A stretch of DNA of 64,000 nt from assembly GCA_029261875.1 (NCBI GenBank), contig JAJDAL010000024.1:124001-188000 (forward strand), in the 5' to 3' direction. The DNA comes from Deltaproteobacteria bacterium. GTDB lineage: Bacteria; Myxococcota_A; UBA9160; JAJDAL01. The notes under the pieces were generated by a model. The model saw only the letters and a list, made by a program, of their open reading frames with translations, made no database searches and was not told where the DNA came from. The translations under genes were made by a program, and so were the position numbers. This document shows, piece by piece, positions 17,981 through 26,194 of this stretch. Every line of letters starts with the position of its first letter. The first letter of the stretch is position 1.

Positions 17981-18712
17981 CTATCCCGCGTTGGGGGCAG
18001 CGTCTTTCGAAATCTCACAGACCATGACGATGATGGCGCGTCGGGCGAGCTCGATTGCGCGAGTGCGGCTGAGCTGTCCGGTCAGCCAACGAGACAGCGC
18101 GGCGTCGGCGGTTCCGTAACACATCACCGTCAATGCAGACGCATCTTTCGGGGAGAGCCCGGTAATCCGTCCCACCAGCCGGGTCGGTTGAGAGATCATC
18201 TTCTCGAACACCTGGCTGCGGACCTTCTCGATCTCGGGATCCGTACCCATCGAGCACACGAGCTGTCGCAACGCTGCGCCCCGCTCGGCCTCGACTTCGA
18301 AGCTGACGGTCAAGAAGCGCGAGAACGAGGAGACGAGCTGCGCAAGCGCCTTTCCCTTTTCCGGTTCTTTGTCGAGGTCGGCGCCGATGAAGTGATACAG
18401 CGGAAGCGTCCCCTCTTCGGGAACCCGCGCGAATTCGCGCTGGAAACGCTCGTCCAGGTAATCACCGTAATCGCGCATGAGCGCGATGATCAAGGCTTGG
18501 CGGTTCGGGAAGTGGCGATACACGACCGGCTTCGTGACCCCCGCTGCAATGGCGAGATCTCCCAAGCGCAGGCCGTCGACGCCGTGGTCGCGCAACATCT
18601 GGGCCGCAACGTCGAGGAGTTGCCGTCGGCGCTGCGGCGCCCAGAGCCTTCGGCGCGGCGTCGGGTTGGAGTCGCCGGATTTGGTGTGAGCGCGCTCGAT
18701 CGAAACGGACAT
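17981..18712 (-). CDS. TetR-family transcriptional regulator
   Basis: 243 residues from the ATG at 18712; an upstream in-frame start at 18787 adds a poorly ordered tail. The N-terminal DNA-binding domain is typical: helices with LLDVAAQMLRDHGVDGLRLGDLA and the recognition helix VTKPVVYRHFPNRQALI (about residues 50-80). The C-terminal ligand domain is generic; the tail FRARVPEEG and later helices give no inducer. TetR proteins of this type often control neighbouring fatty-acid or catabolic genes. It ends 9 bases from the GHMP kinase (convergent). A 7-base inverted repeat lies upstream (18822-18848). Confidence 0.9.
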   Translation of the reverse strand: MSVSIERAHTKSGDSNPTPRRRLWAPQRRRQLLDVAAQMLRDHGVDGLRLGDLAIAAGVTKPVVYRHFPNRQALIIALMRDYGDYLDERFQREFARVPEEGTLPLYHFIGADLDKEPEKGKALAQLVSSFSRFLTVSFEVEAERGAALRQLVCSMGTDPEIEKVRSQVFEKMISQPTRLVGRITGLSPKDASALTVMCYGTADAALSRWLTGQLSRTRAIELARRAIIVMVCEISKDAAPNAG

Positions 18713-18821
18713 GGAGGTTCTTCCGTGGGTCAATGGTGGTTCGCGCCGCGCTCTTCCCGGAAGCACGGCACACCAATTCGATTCCATCCTAATCGCAGGA
18801 TCCCGCTCTTGGCAAGCACGG

Positions 18822-18848
18822 GGAACTTTCCCTAAGTGGCAGTTCCCA
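18822..18848. promoter_or_regulatory. Inverted repeat upstream of TetR gene (candidate operator)
   Basis: GGGAACT and AGTTCCC form a perfect 7-base inverted repeat with a 13-base spacer, about 110 bases upstream of the TetR start and downstream of the PhoX-like gene. It could be an operator for the TetR protein or a weak hairpin; no T-run follows on either strand. Confidence 0.35.
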
Positions 18849-18939
18849 CATACTTACGGTCCCGCTCGGCGCAGATTGAATCAATAAGCGCTGGAATCCA
18901 ATCTCGAATCGCAGACGTCCAAAAAAGGTTCAGGAATGC

Positions 18940-20103
18940 TCAGCAACGCTCTCGACGCGGCGTTCGGCGGCGAAAAGGGCCCTGGATTTCGTAGGTGATC
19001 CCGAATCCATTGCCGCGTTGGGAGCTCACGTAGAGACGATCGCCCCGCGGGCTGAACGCAGGCCCGGCCAACTCGGAATTGTCTTGCCCCACGATCCGCA
19101 GCAGCGGGGAAGCAACGCGATCCGGGGAAATCAACACGAGTTCCATGTTCCCACCATCTTCCGCAACGATCAGATCGCCGCGCCGCGCCGCGTCGATGTT
19201 GTCGACCCCCCGAAGCTGCATTCCCGGATCCAGGGCCGCGTCGTAGAGCACACTCATGCGCTTGCGTTTTGCGTCGTAGTCCCACACCCGGTTGTCGCTC
19301 TTGGTTGTGAAGTAGATATGGGAACGGTGGTGAACAATCCCCTCGCCGCCTCGGAACGGAGTGGATTCCGGGACCTGGTGACGCGTCGGCGTGGAGATGT
19401 CGTTGGGCGCGGGCACTCGGGCCCATCGCACGCTGCTATCCGGATCGACGATCGCGACCTCTAGAACGCCCGCCGACAGATTGCGCCAGCGGCTGGGCTT
19501 GAAGCGATAGAGCCGACCGTCGCTCCGGTCCTCGGTGAGATAGAGAGTACGCCGACCGCGATCGACAGCGACCGCTTCGTGCTTGAAGGTTCCCAGGGCA
19601 GCGCGCTTGATACCCGGCGTATTGCCCTCCGGGTCACATTCCCAAACGTGCCCTTCGTCGTGCTCCTCGCAAGAAAGCCACGTGCCCCACGGCGTGGCAC
19701 CGCCGGCACAATTGAGCACCGTACCTTCGAGAATCGGATAGGCGTCGACGATGTTGCCGTCGCGATCGAAACGCAGGGCACCCACGCCCACGGGACCCAC
19801 CAGCTCGCTGTTGGATACATAGACCCAGCCGCGCCGCACGCGGAACGTCGCCCCACCGTCCGGAAACACGTGCCACGAATGTTGGGTGCCGGGAACGACT
19901 TCCCGCGCGCGCGCCAATACCCGCGATCGAAAGCCGGCCGGTAGCATAAAGCCGTTTTCGTCCGGGTCGAGGAGTGGCCCGTAGGGCCCCGGGCCCGCTT
20001 GGGCGGGAAGGCACGCCGCCGCAGCGTCGCGCCAGGCGGTTCCCGGCAACAGCGCCCCAGCCGCCAACGCACCGCTGAGACGCAAGAAGTCTCGACGCTT
20101 CAC
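18940..20103 (-). CDS. PhoX/DUF839-family exported phosphatase-like protein
   Basis: 387 residues with a twin-arginine signal (KRRDFLRLSGALAAGALLPG, residues 2-21) followed by an AAA cleavage region, so it is exported folded via Tat. The mature part looks like a beta-propeller of the DUF839 family that includes alkaline phosphatase PhoX: NCAGGATPWGTWLSCEE (about 129-145), TFKHEAVAVD, GDLIVAEDGGN and the end AFSPRGDRLYVSSQ. PhoX binds calcium and iron and cleaves phosphate esters. PhoX itself is longer (about 480 or more), so a divergent member is likely. Downstream of a PEP-CTERM gene on the same strand (128-base gap). Confidence 0.8.
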   Translation of the reverse strand: MKRRDFLRLSGALAAGALLPGTAWRDAAAACLPAQAGPGPYGPLLDPDENGFMLPAGFRSRVLARAREVVPGTQHSWHVFPDGGATFRVRRGWVYVSNSELVGPVGVGALRFDRDGNIVDAYPILEGTVLNCAGGATPWGTWLSCEEHDEGHVWECDPEGNTPGIKRAALGTFKHEAVAVDRGRRTLYLTEDRSDGRLYRFKPSRWRNLSAGVLEVAIVDPDSSVRWARVPAPNDISTPTRHQVPESTPFRGGEGIVHHRSHIYFTTKSDNRVWDYDAKRKRMSVLYDAALDPGMQLRGVDNIDAARRGDLIVAEDGGNMELVLISPDRVASPLLRIVGQDNSELAGPAFSPRGDRLYVSSQRGNGFGITYEIQGPFRRRTPRRERC

Positions 20104-20231
20104 AACACGGGCCTCCGAGTTTCCCGGAAGCTAGCCCAGCGACGAGTTGGGTGTCGATGTTTGCGCCGACCCTCGACCCGAAGAGCGGCAATGCCGGCCG
20201 ACTGGAACACGCGGTGGCTGCGGTCGCGCTG

Positions 20232-20960
20232 TTAGCTGCGGCTTCGGGCGACGGCGAACAAACCGAGTGCCCCCGCGGCCAGGGCCACGAGCGCCGCGGG
20301 TTCCGGAACGAACTCGAGGGTCATGATTCCGAAGGCGGGCAACTCGTAGCGGTCGAGTTGCGAAACGATTCGGATCGGTGTCACGAATTGAATTCGGCCT
20401 CCGCCGGAGACGGACCGATTGTCGTACCCCTGGGCGGAATGTCGCGCGAACGTCGGCGATTGCCGGCTGTTGACGATGGAGACCGTCGTCGGCCCGGTGG
20501 TCCAGACACCACCGCGCAAGAAGCGCTGTCCCGACAACGAAAATTCCACGCCGCCGAAACCGATGCGCGGAAATGCCGGAGAGAAGACACCCGAACCCAG
20601 CGTGTCACTGACGATCAGCAGGTGATCGAAGGGAAGCGCGCCGCCAAAGCCACCGCCCTGGCCTCCCACCGGCGTGAGCGTACCCGCGAGGTTCGCCCCA
20701 CCGACACCAAAGAACGAAAGCCCCGGCGTACCGGGTGGCTGACTCGTCGTCACGGTTGCGACGATCGCGCTCGAGGGAAAGGCGAGACCACCGCCCGCGG
20801 TCGTGCTCGCGACTCCACTGCGCTCCGGCGCCTGCAGCAAGAGCGGCGCAAAACCGAACTGAAACGAAAGCGTACCCGAATACGGGATCGGGTCCGCCAG
20901 GGCGGTTCCAGCCAGCCAACACGCTACTGCCGCCACCCCTGCAACGATCGATTTCCGCAT
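20232..20960 (-). CDS. PEP-CTERM sorting-domain exported protein
   Basis: 242 residues from the ATG at 20960, chosen because the signal peptide MRKSIVAGVAAVACWLAGTALA follows directly. The C-terminus has the PEP-CTERM pattern: VPEPAALVALAAGALGLFAV followed by the basic tail ARSRS. Exosortase systems cut at this motif for export of proteins tied to exopolysaccharide or biofilm. The central part is a beta-rich, Gly-rich domain of unknown fold. The exosortase is not in this window. The start is only five bases after the stop of the amidotransferase gene, so the two are cotranscribed. Confidence 0.88.
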   Translation of the reverse strand: MRKSIVAGVAAVACWLAGTALADPIPYSGTLSFQFGFAPLLLQAPERSGVASTTAGGGLAFPSSAIVATVTTSQPPGTPGLSFFGVGGANLAGTLTPVGGQGGGFGGALPFDHLLIVSDTLGSGVFSPAFPRIGFGGVEFSLSGQRFLRGGVWTTGPTTVSIVNSRQSPTFARHSAQGYDNRSVSGGGRIQFVTPIRIVSQLDRYELPAFGIMTLEFVPEPAALVALAAGALGLFAVARSRS

Positions 20961-20965
20961 TCGCT

Positions 20966-21685
20966 CTACCTTCGAGCGCGCGCCCATTCTCTACAGGCCG
21001 CCAAAAAGCCGCCAAACACGACGGCGCGATGGGGCGCTTCCATTTTCTCCGGGTGCCATTGTACGCCCATTCGAAAGGGTGGGGCATTGGACTCGATGGC
21101 TTCGATCAAACCGTCCCCGGCGCGCCCACAAACCCGAAATCCCGTCCCCGGTTCCGCAACACCCTGGTGATGGAGACTGTTCACTCGAAGGGAGGTCTGC
21201 CCGAACCACTGTGCGAGCTGTGAATCGGGTTCCAGCGAAACGTCGTGGCGGCCGCCGGGTTCCTGCAGGCGATGGGACTCGCAGTGGGGCGCATCGGTTC
21301 CGATGTCGTACAACAGCTGCCCGCCGGCCTCGGCCACCATGAGCTGCATTCCGTAACAGATTCCCAGTACGGGTAGGCCGCGCTGCGAGGCGCCGCGCAG
21401 GAGCGCGCGGTCGTGAGCGAGTTGAACTTCAGAAACCAGATCCATCTCCACGTCCGGGTACGCGGTGCTGGGCGGGAGGTCATCCCCCCCGGGAATCACG
21501 AGGCCGTCCACCGCATCGAGTAGTTCCTCACTCCCGGCTGGCTCCGGCAGGTAGAGGGGCACCGCACTCGCCTCGCTCAACGCGCCCGCGTAAGCGCCGT
21601 CGATGTAGTGGTACACCCGTCCAGGTCGCCAACGATCGCGATCATCCCGGCAGGTGGGAATACCAATTCTCAGTTTGCCCACCAC
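20966..21685 (-). CDS. Class I glutamine amidotransferase-like hydrolase (PuuD-like)
   Basis: 239 residues. The class I GATase triad is visible: nucleophile Cys in VLGICYGMQL (about residue 109) and the His-x-Glu in GVQWHPEKM (about 214-222). The fold and length match gamma-glutamyl-gamma-aminobutyrate hydrolase (PuuD) of putrescine degradation, which releases glutamate from a gamma-glutamyl amide. No other putrescine gene adjoins it, so the substrate is uncertain. It is transcribed toward the PEP-CTERM gene five bases away, an odd pairing of cytoplasmic and exported functions. Confidence 0.85.
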   Translation of the reverse strand: MVGKLRIGIPTCRDDRDRWRPGRVYHYIDGAYAGALSEASAVPLYLPEPAGSEELLDAVDGLVIPGGDDLPPSTAYPDVEMDLVSEVQLAHDRALLRGASQRGLPVLGICYGMQLMVAEAGGQLLYDIGTDAPHCESHRLQEPGGRHDVSLEPDSQLAQWFGQTSLRVNSLHHQGVAEPGTGFRVCGRAGDGLIEAIESNAPPFRMGVQWHPEKMEAPHRAVVFGGFLAACREWARARR

Positions 21686-21744
21686 CTAGACGCCAAAGTT
21701 AGAACGGTGTTTTTTCACCACTGTTTTTTTGCCTCACTCGCCTT

Positions 21745-21770
21745 GGATAGAGGGGAATTTCCATCTATCC
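21745..21770. promoter_or_regulatory. 7-base perfect inverted repeat in divergent intergenic region
   Basis: GGATAGA and TCTATCC are separated by 12 bases, midway between the starts of the amidotransferase (minus) and the secreted protein at 21935 (plus). A T-rich stretch flanks it (21710-21730). It may be an operator serving both divergent promoters; no known family site is recognised. Confidence 0.35.
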
Positions 21771-21934
21771 TGTCTGCCCGTAGGCCATTTGTTGCTAGTT
21801 CCTCCCGGGCTCCCGAACGGGCTCGAGGCTGCGGCCAATTCCCGGTGATCCACCCGGTGTTGAAGAAGAGTAGATCGGCGCTCGTCCGGCGTTCGCCAGA
21901 CATGCAGTAGCTCCGTTGCGTTGAGGAAGGGTTC

Positions 21935-22789
21935 ATGACGGTTCGCACGATTCACATTTTTTCATTGCTCGCATTCTCACTCTCGATCGGCAGTTCTGCC
22001 GGGGCGGGTTTCCAGACCCCGGCACTCCTCGAGTGGCAGGATGCCTCGGGCCCTGTCAGCGGTTACGCGGTCTTCGTCAAACGCAACGGTGCTCTGTTCT
22101 CCAGCGTACCGGATCAATACGTCGACAAGCCCCTGGTCCGCATTCGTGGGTTCGATGGCGACGTGGTTCGCGTTCGGGTTCGGGCTTTCGACGAGGAAGG
22201 ACGACTCGGCCCCTATGGGCCCGCGTCACAGAAACTCATTTTCCCCGTCATCGGGACGCCTTCCGAACCCACTGCCTGCGCACAGGAGGAGTGCATCGCC
22301 GGCGGCGGGAGCCGTAAAACAGATTGCCACGCCGAGTTTCGCGGCGACGGCCTGGAACTCAACTATCCCCCGTTCGATCCCAACCGCGAAAAACAAAAGA
22401 AGCAGACCGAAGTGCGGTGCACCGATGGGGACCCTGCGTGTGACCACGATGGCCTGGTGAACGACAGTTGCCGCTTCAGTGTAGACGTTTGCCTCCGCGT
22501 CGAGAACGATTCCCGCTTCCCCGATTGCGAAGCCGCGGACGTGGTGAAGATTCGCGTTCAGGCCAAGTCGAGCCCCCTCGATGCGGCCTCGCTCGAAGAA
22601 GCCCTCGACTTCTTGCTGCCGGCGACGGCCCCGGTTTGCACTTCCGGGCGCTTCGTCGATTCCCCCATCAAGCGTTCGAAGTCCGGAAAAGCGCGCAAGA
22701 GCACCACTTATGTGAAGGTCACCGCCACCACGGATCCCAAGGCCAAAGACAACGATCGACTGCGGCTGCAATGCATGCCCGCACCTTAA
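21935..22789 (+). CDS. Secreted protein with fibronectin-III-like and CIAGGG-CMP domain
   Basis: 284 residues; ATG preceded by GAGGAAGGG. A signal peptide covers residues 1-23 (SLLAFSLSIGSSAGA). Residues about 26-105 look like a fibronectin III-type domain (LEWQDASGPVSGYAVFVKR and VRVRAFDEEGRLGPYG). Residues about 117-284 form a Cys-rich domain that starts ECIAGGGSRKTDC and ends KDNDRLRLQCMP; the same domain opens the beta-propeller protein at 24085. Exported; function unknown. Not a match to any domain I can name. It ends 13 bases from the convergent phosphodiesterase gene, with only a weak hairpin between. Confidence 0.75.
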   Translation: MTVRTIHIFSLLAFSLSIGSSAGAGFQTPALLEWQDASGPVSGYAVFVKRNGALFSSVPDQYVDKPLVRIRGFDGDVVRVRVRAFDEEGRLGPYGPASQKLIFPVIGTPSEPTACAQEECIAGGGSRKTDCHAEFRGDGLELNYPPFDPNREKQKKQTEVRCTDGDPACDHDGLVNDSCRFSVDVCLRVENDSRFPDCEAADVVKIRVQAKSSPLDAASLEEALDFLLPATAPVCTSGRFVDSPIKRSKSGKARKSTTYVKVTATTDPKAKDNDRLRLQCMPAP

Positions 22790-22802
22790 AAGGCTTTTCG
22801 AA

Positions 22803-23996
22803 TCAGGGAGTTTCCAGGAAGCGCCGATCCCTGCGGCCCTCCACCTCCGGCCCCGGCTCGATCCCCAGCAACGTCGTTACGGTCGGGTGCAGGTCGATAT
22901 TGCGCACGCGCCCCACCCGACCCCGGTTCGACACGCCGTCACCCCACGCATAGACGACGCCCGCAACTCCAGGGGTGCCCGGCGCGTAGCCGTGGGTGGC
23001 CTTCAACGTGAATCGCGACCAGATGAAATCGGGACCGATGCGCCCCAACCATCGAAGCCAACTGGGCCAGGATTCGAGATCCTCGATGAAGTACGGCGGA
23101 TGCGCAGACACCACGAGATCCCCAACGCGCGGACTGTTCCCGAGCCGCGCATAGGTGGGCGGTGCATCCTTGCGAAAAACCGAGAACGCGTCGTAGCTGG
23201 AGAGTGCGTTCATCGCCGCATCCAGGGCCGCGTCGCGGGCGGCGCGGTCGGGGAACTCAGGGAAGTAGAGGAACGAGCTGGTTCCCGAGGAAATCGGCGT
23301 GGCGTCGATTTCGTGGCGTCGCAAGATTCGCGCGATGTTGACCACGTGGGTGACGTCCACCATCCCGTGATCTGTCGTGACCAGGAGAGAAACCCGCGCC
23401 TGGGGCTCGAGGCGGTCGATGGTTTCGAGAATCCCCGCGACGATGGCGTCACTGCGTTCCACCGCCGCACGGGTTTCTTCGGATTCCATCCCGGTGAAGT
23501 GTTCGAACCCATCGGGCCCGCAGAAGTAACCCAGAATCAAACCGGGGCGGTCGGGCGCGACGAGAAGCGAACGAATGGCCGCGGCGCGCTCCGCTTCCCG
23601 CTCTTCGAACGGATAGTCGCACGGGTTTCCCGACCCCCACACCACACTCGCGAGTTGTCCGCGGGTTTCGGAGTGTCGGCCGACCCAGGACATGGCAGCG
23701 GTTCGCACACCTTGTCGTTCGGCGGTTTCGTGAATGTGCTCGCAGCCCGTGAGCCAATCCGCATCCGCGGCGTGGTCGTAGAGTCCGCGTTCGGGGTCGA
23801 TGAAGCGATTCGACACGACGCCGTGCTTGCCGGGCTGGCAACCGGTGGAGATCGTGATGCCGTTGGTGAGTGAGATGCTGGGGAATACGGGGTCCAGCGC
23901 GTGGGAATAGGTGCCTTCGCGCCCCATTCGATCGAGGGCGGGTGTCGAGAAGGCGTCTACGATCTGGGGAGCGAAACCGTCGAAGAGCAGCAGCAC
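22803..23996 (-). CDS. Type I phosphodiesterase/nucleotide pyrophosphatase (alkaline phosphatase superfamily)
   Basis: 397 residues from a GTG at 23996. Metal-site segments of the family are present: LLLFDGFAP (first Asp, residue 6), FPSISLTNGITISTG with the nucleophile Thr, TTDHGMVDV, and THGYAPGTPGV with a C-terminal His. It probably hydrolyses phosphodiester or phosphonate bonds in the periplasm. The GTG lies inside the first beta-strand, and the upstream frame (23997-24098) codes a good signal peptide (SFRSSRLAAVSIAAGVALLC then GVGASRA) but contains no ATG, GTG or TTG before a stop. So either a non-standard start (for example ACG at 24098) is used or the sequence has an error. The gene begins next to the propeller gene stop. 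Confidence 0.8.
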   Translation of the reverse strand: MLLLFDGFAPQIVDAFSTPALDRMGREGTYSHALDPVFPSISLTNGITISTGCQPGKHGVVSNRFIDPERGLYDHAADADWLTGCEHIHETAERQGVRTAAMSWVGRHSETRGQLASVVWGSGNPCDYPFEEREAERAAAIRSLLVAPDRPGLILGYFCGPDGFEHFTGMESEETRAAVERSDAIVAGILETIDRLEPQARVSLLVTTDHGMVDVTHVVNIARILRRHEIDATPISSGTSSFLYFPEFPDRAARDAALDAAMNALSSYDAFSVFRKDAPPTYARLGNSPRVGDLVVSAHPPYFIEDLESWPSWLRWLGRIGPDFIWSRFTLKATHGYAPGTPGVAGVVYAWGDGVSNRGRVGRVRNIDLHPTVTTLLGIEPGPEVEGRRDRRFLETP

Positions 23997-24084
23997 GACG
24001 GTACGCGGCGGAGCTGCACGCGACGCGCCGACGCCGCAGAGCAGTGCGACGCCGGCTGCGATCGAAACCGCCGCGAGTCGAGAA

Positions 24085-26088
24085 CTACGGAAGCTCGTAG
24101 GCCCGCACGCCTCCGGGCGAACTCAACACCCCATACCCCACATACAGCTCACCGTCGGCCACCGACGGACCCGACGAAGCCGTGTTGGGCAAATCGAATT
24201 CGTGCAGCGGGGTTCCATCCGACGCATCGTAGGAGAACAGCGTCGGCACCGCCCCACCGAGGCCCGCCGACCCCACGAAGAGCACACCGTTCGCCAACCC
24301 CACGGAACTCCAGGTCGGCCCGCCCGGCTCGGACCAGGCGCTCGAGCCGTCGTCTGCATCGAAGGCTTGGACGTGATCCGGTCGCGGAATGGTGGCGGGA
24401 ATCATTTCGTTCAGTCCCGCGTAGAACTTGCCATCCGCGTAACCGATCGCACCGTTGAACAGACCGAAACCCGCGAACGCGGGCGTCAAGGGCACCGGGA
24501 GAACATGGTGCTCCCAGCAGATCGAGCCGTCGGATTCCTTCAGTGCGTACAGGGCACCGTCCTTGCTGCCCGAAACCACCACGCGGGATTCACCGCATTC
24601 GCCGGGGTCGATGTCGGCCAACACGGGACCGTTCAAGAACCCGTAGTCGTGGTAGAAGGCCTTCTCGATGCAAATCCCCGACACCCCACAGGCGTCCCCG
24701 ATCGCGCAATCGATCGTGGGATCCTCACTGCAGAAACCGAATTGTTCCGGAGGATTGACGCGCGTCTTCCAAATCACCGCCCCGGTCTCGGCGTTGACCT
24801 TGAAGATCGAGTCCGAATCCCCGATCGACGGATAGGTGAAGCAACCCACAACGTTCATGTAGACGTATTGCCCGGTCGGATCCAGAGCCACGGTCGCGGT
24901 AACCCCCGCACCGCGGCCCGCCACGCAGGTCCCGCTGCCGGGGCAATCCCCATCCACGGTGCACTCGACCGACGTGTCGCTGGTACAGATGTTGTCGGGA
25001 ACCGTCTCGAGGCTCCAGAGTTCCGCCCCCGAATCGCCGTCGAGGGCCACCAGGCGCCCCTGGGTACAGGGATCGTCACTGTGTGACGCGACGCCAACGT
25101 AGACGCGCCCGTCGGAAACCATCGGCGACGACCAGAAGTGGTCCACCGCGATGTCGCCTACACGTTTTTCCCACAGGACCTTGCCGTTCTTTCCGTTGAG
25201 CATCGTGATGTCGCTCTGGGAATCACCGAACACGACGCGTCCATCGGGGATCACGGTCACGCTCGATTGAACCCCGAGAATGCCGCCGGACCCGGTGTCG
25301 TATTCCCACTTCACCTTGCCCTTCTTGCGATCGATGGCGTAGACCATGCCATTCCACGCGCCCGCGTAGACGAGCTTGTCGGACACTGTCGGCGTGGCGG
25401 TCACCGGAGCCCCCAGTTCAGCCGTCCACTTTTCGACCAGCGTGGAGACGTTCGCCGGAGTGATCTTGTCTTCAGATGTGTTCGCGCGGGTATTCGCCGA
25501 GTCGTAACCGTGGGTAGGCCAGGCTCTCGGCATGCAGGTGAGCTTGAGGGTGTCGTTGTCCTTGCCCGCGGCGGTCGTCGCCTTGGCCTTCACGGAAACC
25601 TTCGCCTTCTTCAGGCCCTTCTTGCTCTCCTTCAGCGGGACCTCGATGGTTTCCCCGCTCGTGCAGGCAGCGCCGGCGCTGGGCACCAGGCCCGTGACCG
25701 CCGTGAGGAGACCCAACCCTTCGTCCGTCGATTTCTTGGCTTGGACTTCGACCGCCGTCACCGAGGTCGGGGTACAACTCGCCAGATTCGGGTCCGTGTT
25801 CTCGAGGCAGAGATCGACGTTGAACGTGCACTTGCCGTCGACCTTGCCGTCGGTGTCACAGCCGGCATCGCCGTCGAAGCAGCGGATTTCCTTTTGCTTC
25901 TTCGGTTTGGCCTTGGAGGGATCTTGGAAGGGGAAATTGAGGACGAGGCCGTTGCCAGAGAACTCGATCGCACAATCGGTCTCCGCCTTACCCCCACCTG
26001 CGATACAGCCACCCGTACTGCAATCCGCTCGGGCGGCGAGCGGGAGTGCCAGAACTCCGAGCAGCAAAATCAGCGAGAACGCGCGCAT
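24085..26088 (-). CDS. Exported PQQ-type beta-propeller protein with CIAGGG-CMP domain
   Basis: 667 residues; ATG at 26088 with AAGGAG six bases before. A signal peptide ends ALPLAARA. Residues about 22-190 are the Cys-rich domain shared with the protein at 21935 (GCIAGGGKAETDC to DNDTLKLTCMP). The rest (about 215-660) is a quinoprotein-type beta-propeller with repeats such as VYAGAWNGMVYAIDRKKGKVKW and LVALDGDSGAELW. Two blades carry inserted C-x7-C-x5-C-x5-C modules (about 368-390 and 451-475). The full quinoprotein active-site residues are not evident, so a binding or structural propeller rather than a dehydrogenase is likely. Confidence 0.8.
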   Translation of the reverse strand: MRAFSLILLLGVLALPLAARADCSTGGCIAGGGKAETDCAIEFSGNGLVLNFPFQDPSKAKPKKQKEIRCFDGDAGCDTDGKVDGKCTFNVDLCLENTDPNLASCTPTSVTAVEVQAKKSTDEGLGLLTAVTGLVPSAGAACTSGETIEVPLKESKKGLKKAKVSVKAKATTAAGKDNDTLKLTCMPRAWPTHGYDSANTRANTSEDKITPANVSTLVEKWTAELGAPVTATPTVSDKLVYAGAWNGMVYAIDRKKGKVKWEYDTGSGGILGVQSSVTVIPDGRVVFGDSQSDITMLNGKNGKVLWEKRVGDIAVDHFWSSPMVSDGRVYVGVASHSDDPCTQGRLVALDGDSGAELWSLETVPDNICTSDTSVECTVDGDCPGSGTCVAGRGAGVTATVALDPTGQYVYMNVVGCFTYPSIGDSDSIFKVNAETGAVIWKTRVNPPEQFGFCSEDPTIDCAIGDACGVSGICIEKAFYHDYGFLNGPVLADIDPGECGESRVVVSGSKDGALYALKESDGSICWEHHVLPVPLTPAFAGFGLFNGAIGYADGKFYAGLNEMIPATIPRPDHVQAFDADDGSSAWSEPGGPTWSSVGLANGVLFVGSAGLGGAVPTLFSYDASDGTPLHEFDLPNTASSGPSVADGELYVGYGVLSSPGGVRAYELP

Positions 26089-26113
26089 AGGTCACTCCTT
26101 CATTGCCAGTCCA

Positions 26114-26131
26114 TCGGGCCTCTCGGCCCGA
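26114..26131. other. GC-rich hairpin in the 5' leader of the beta-propeller gene
   Basis: TCGGGCC and GGCCCGA form a perfect 7-base stem with a TCTC loop. It sits between the start of the propeller gene and the stop of the copper protein gene, 26 bases upstream of the propeller ATG. No T-run follows on the minus strand, so it is not a clear terminator; it could attenuate or stabilise an mRNA. Confidence 0.5.
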
Positions 26132-26194
26132 CACACGGGTGTCATTTTCTGCGCCCCTCCGAGCGAGGTCAATTTCTTGCGGACGACGCCCCCG

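Noticed and set aside
26114..26131. Hairpin as an intrinsic terminator of the copper protein gene
   Set aside because: No T-run follows on the minus strand; kept only as a leader hairpin.
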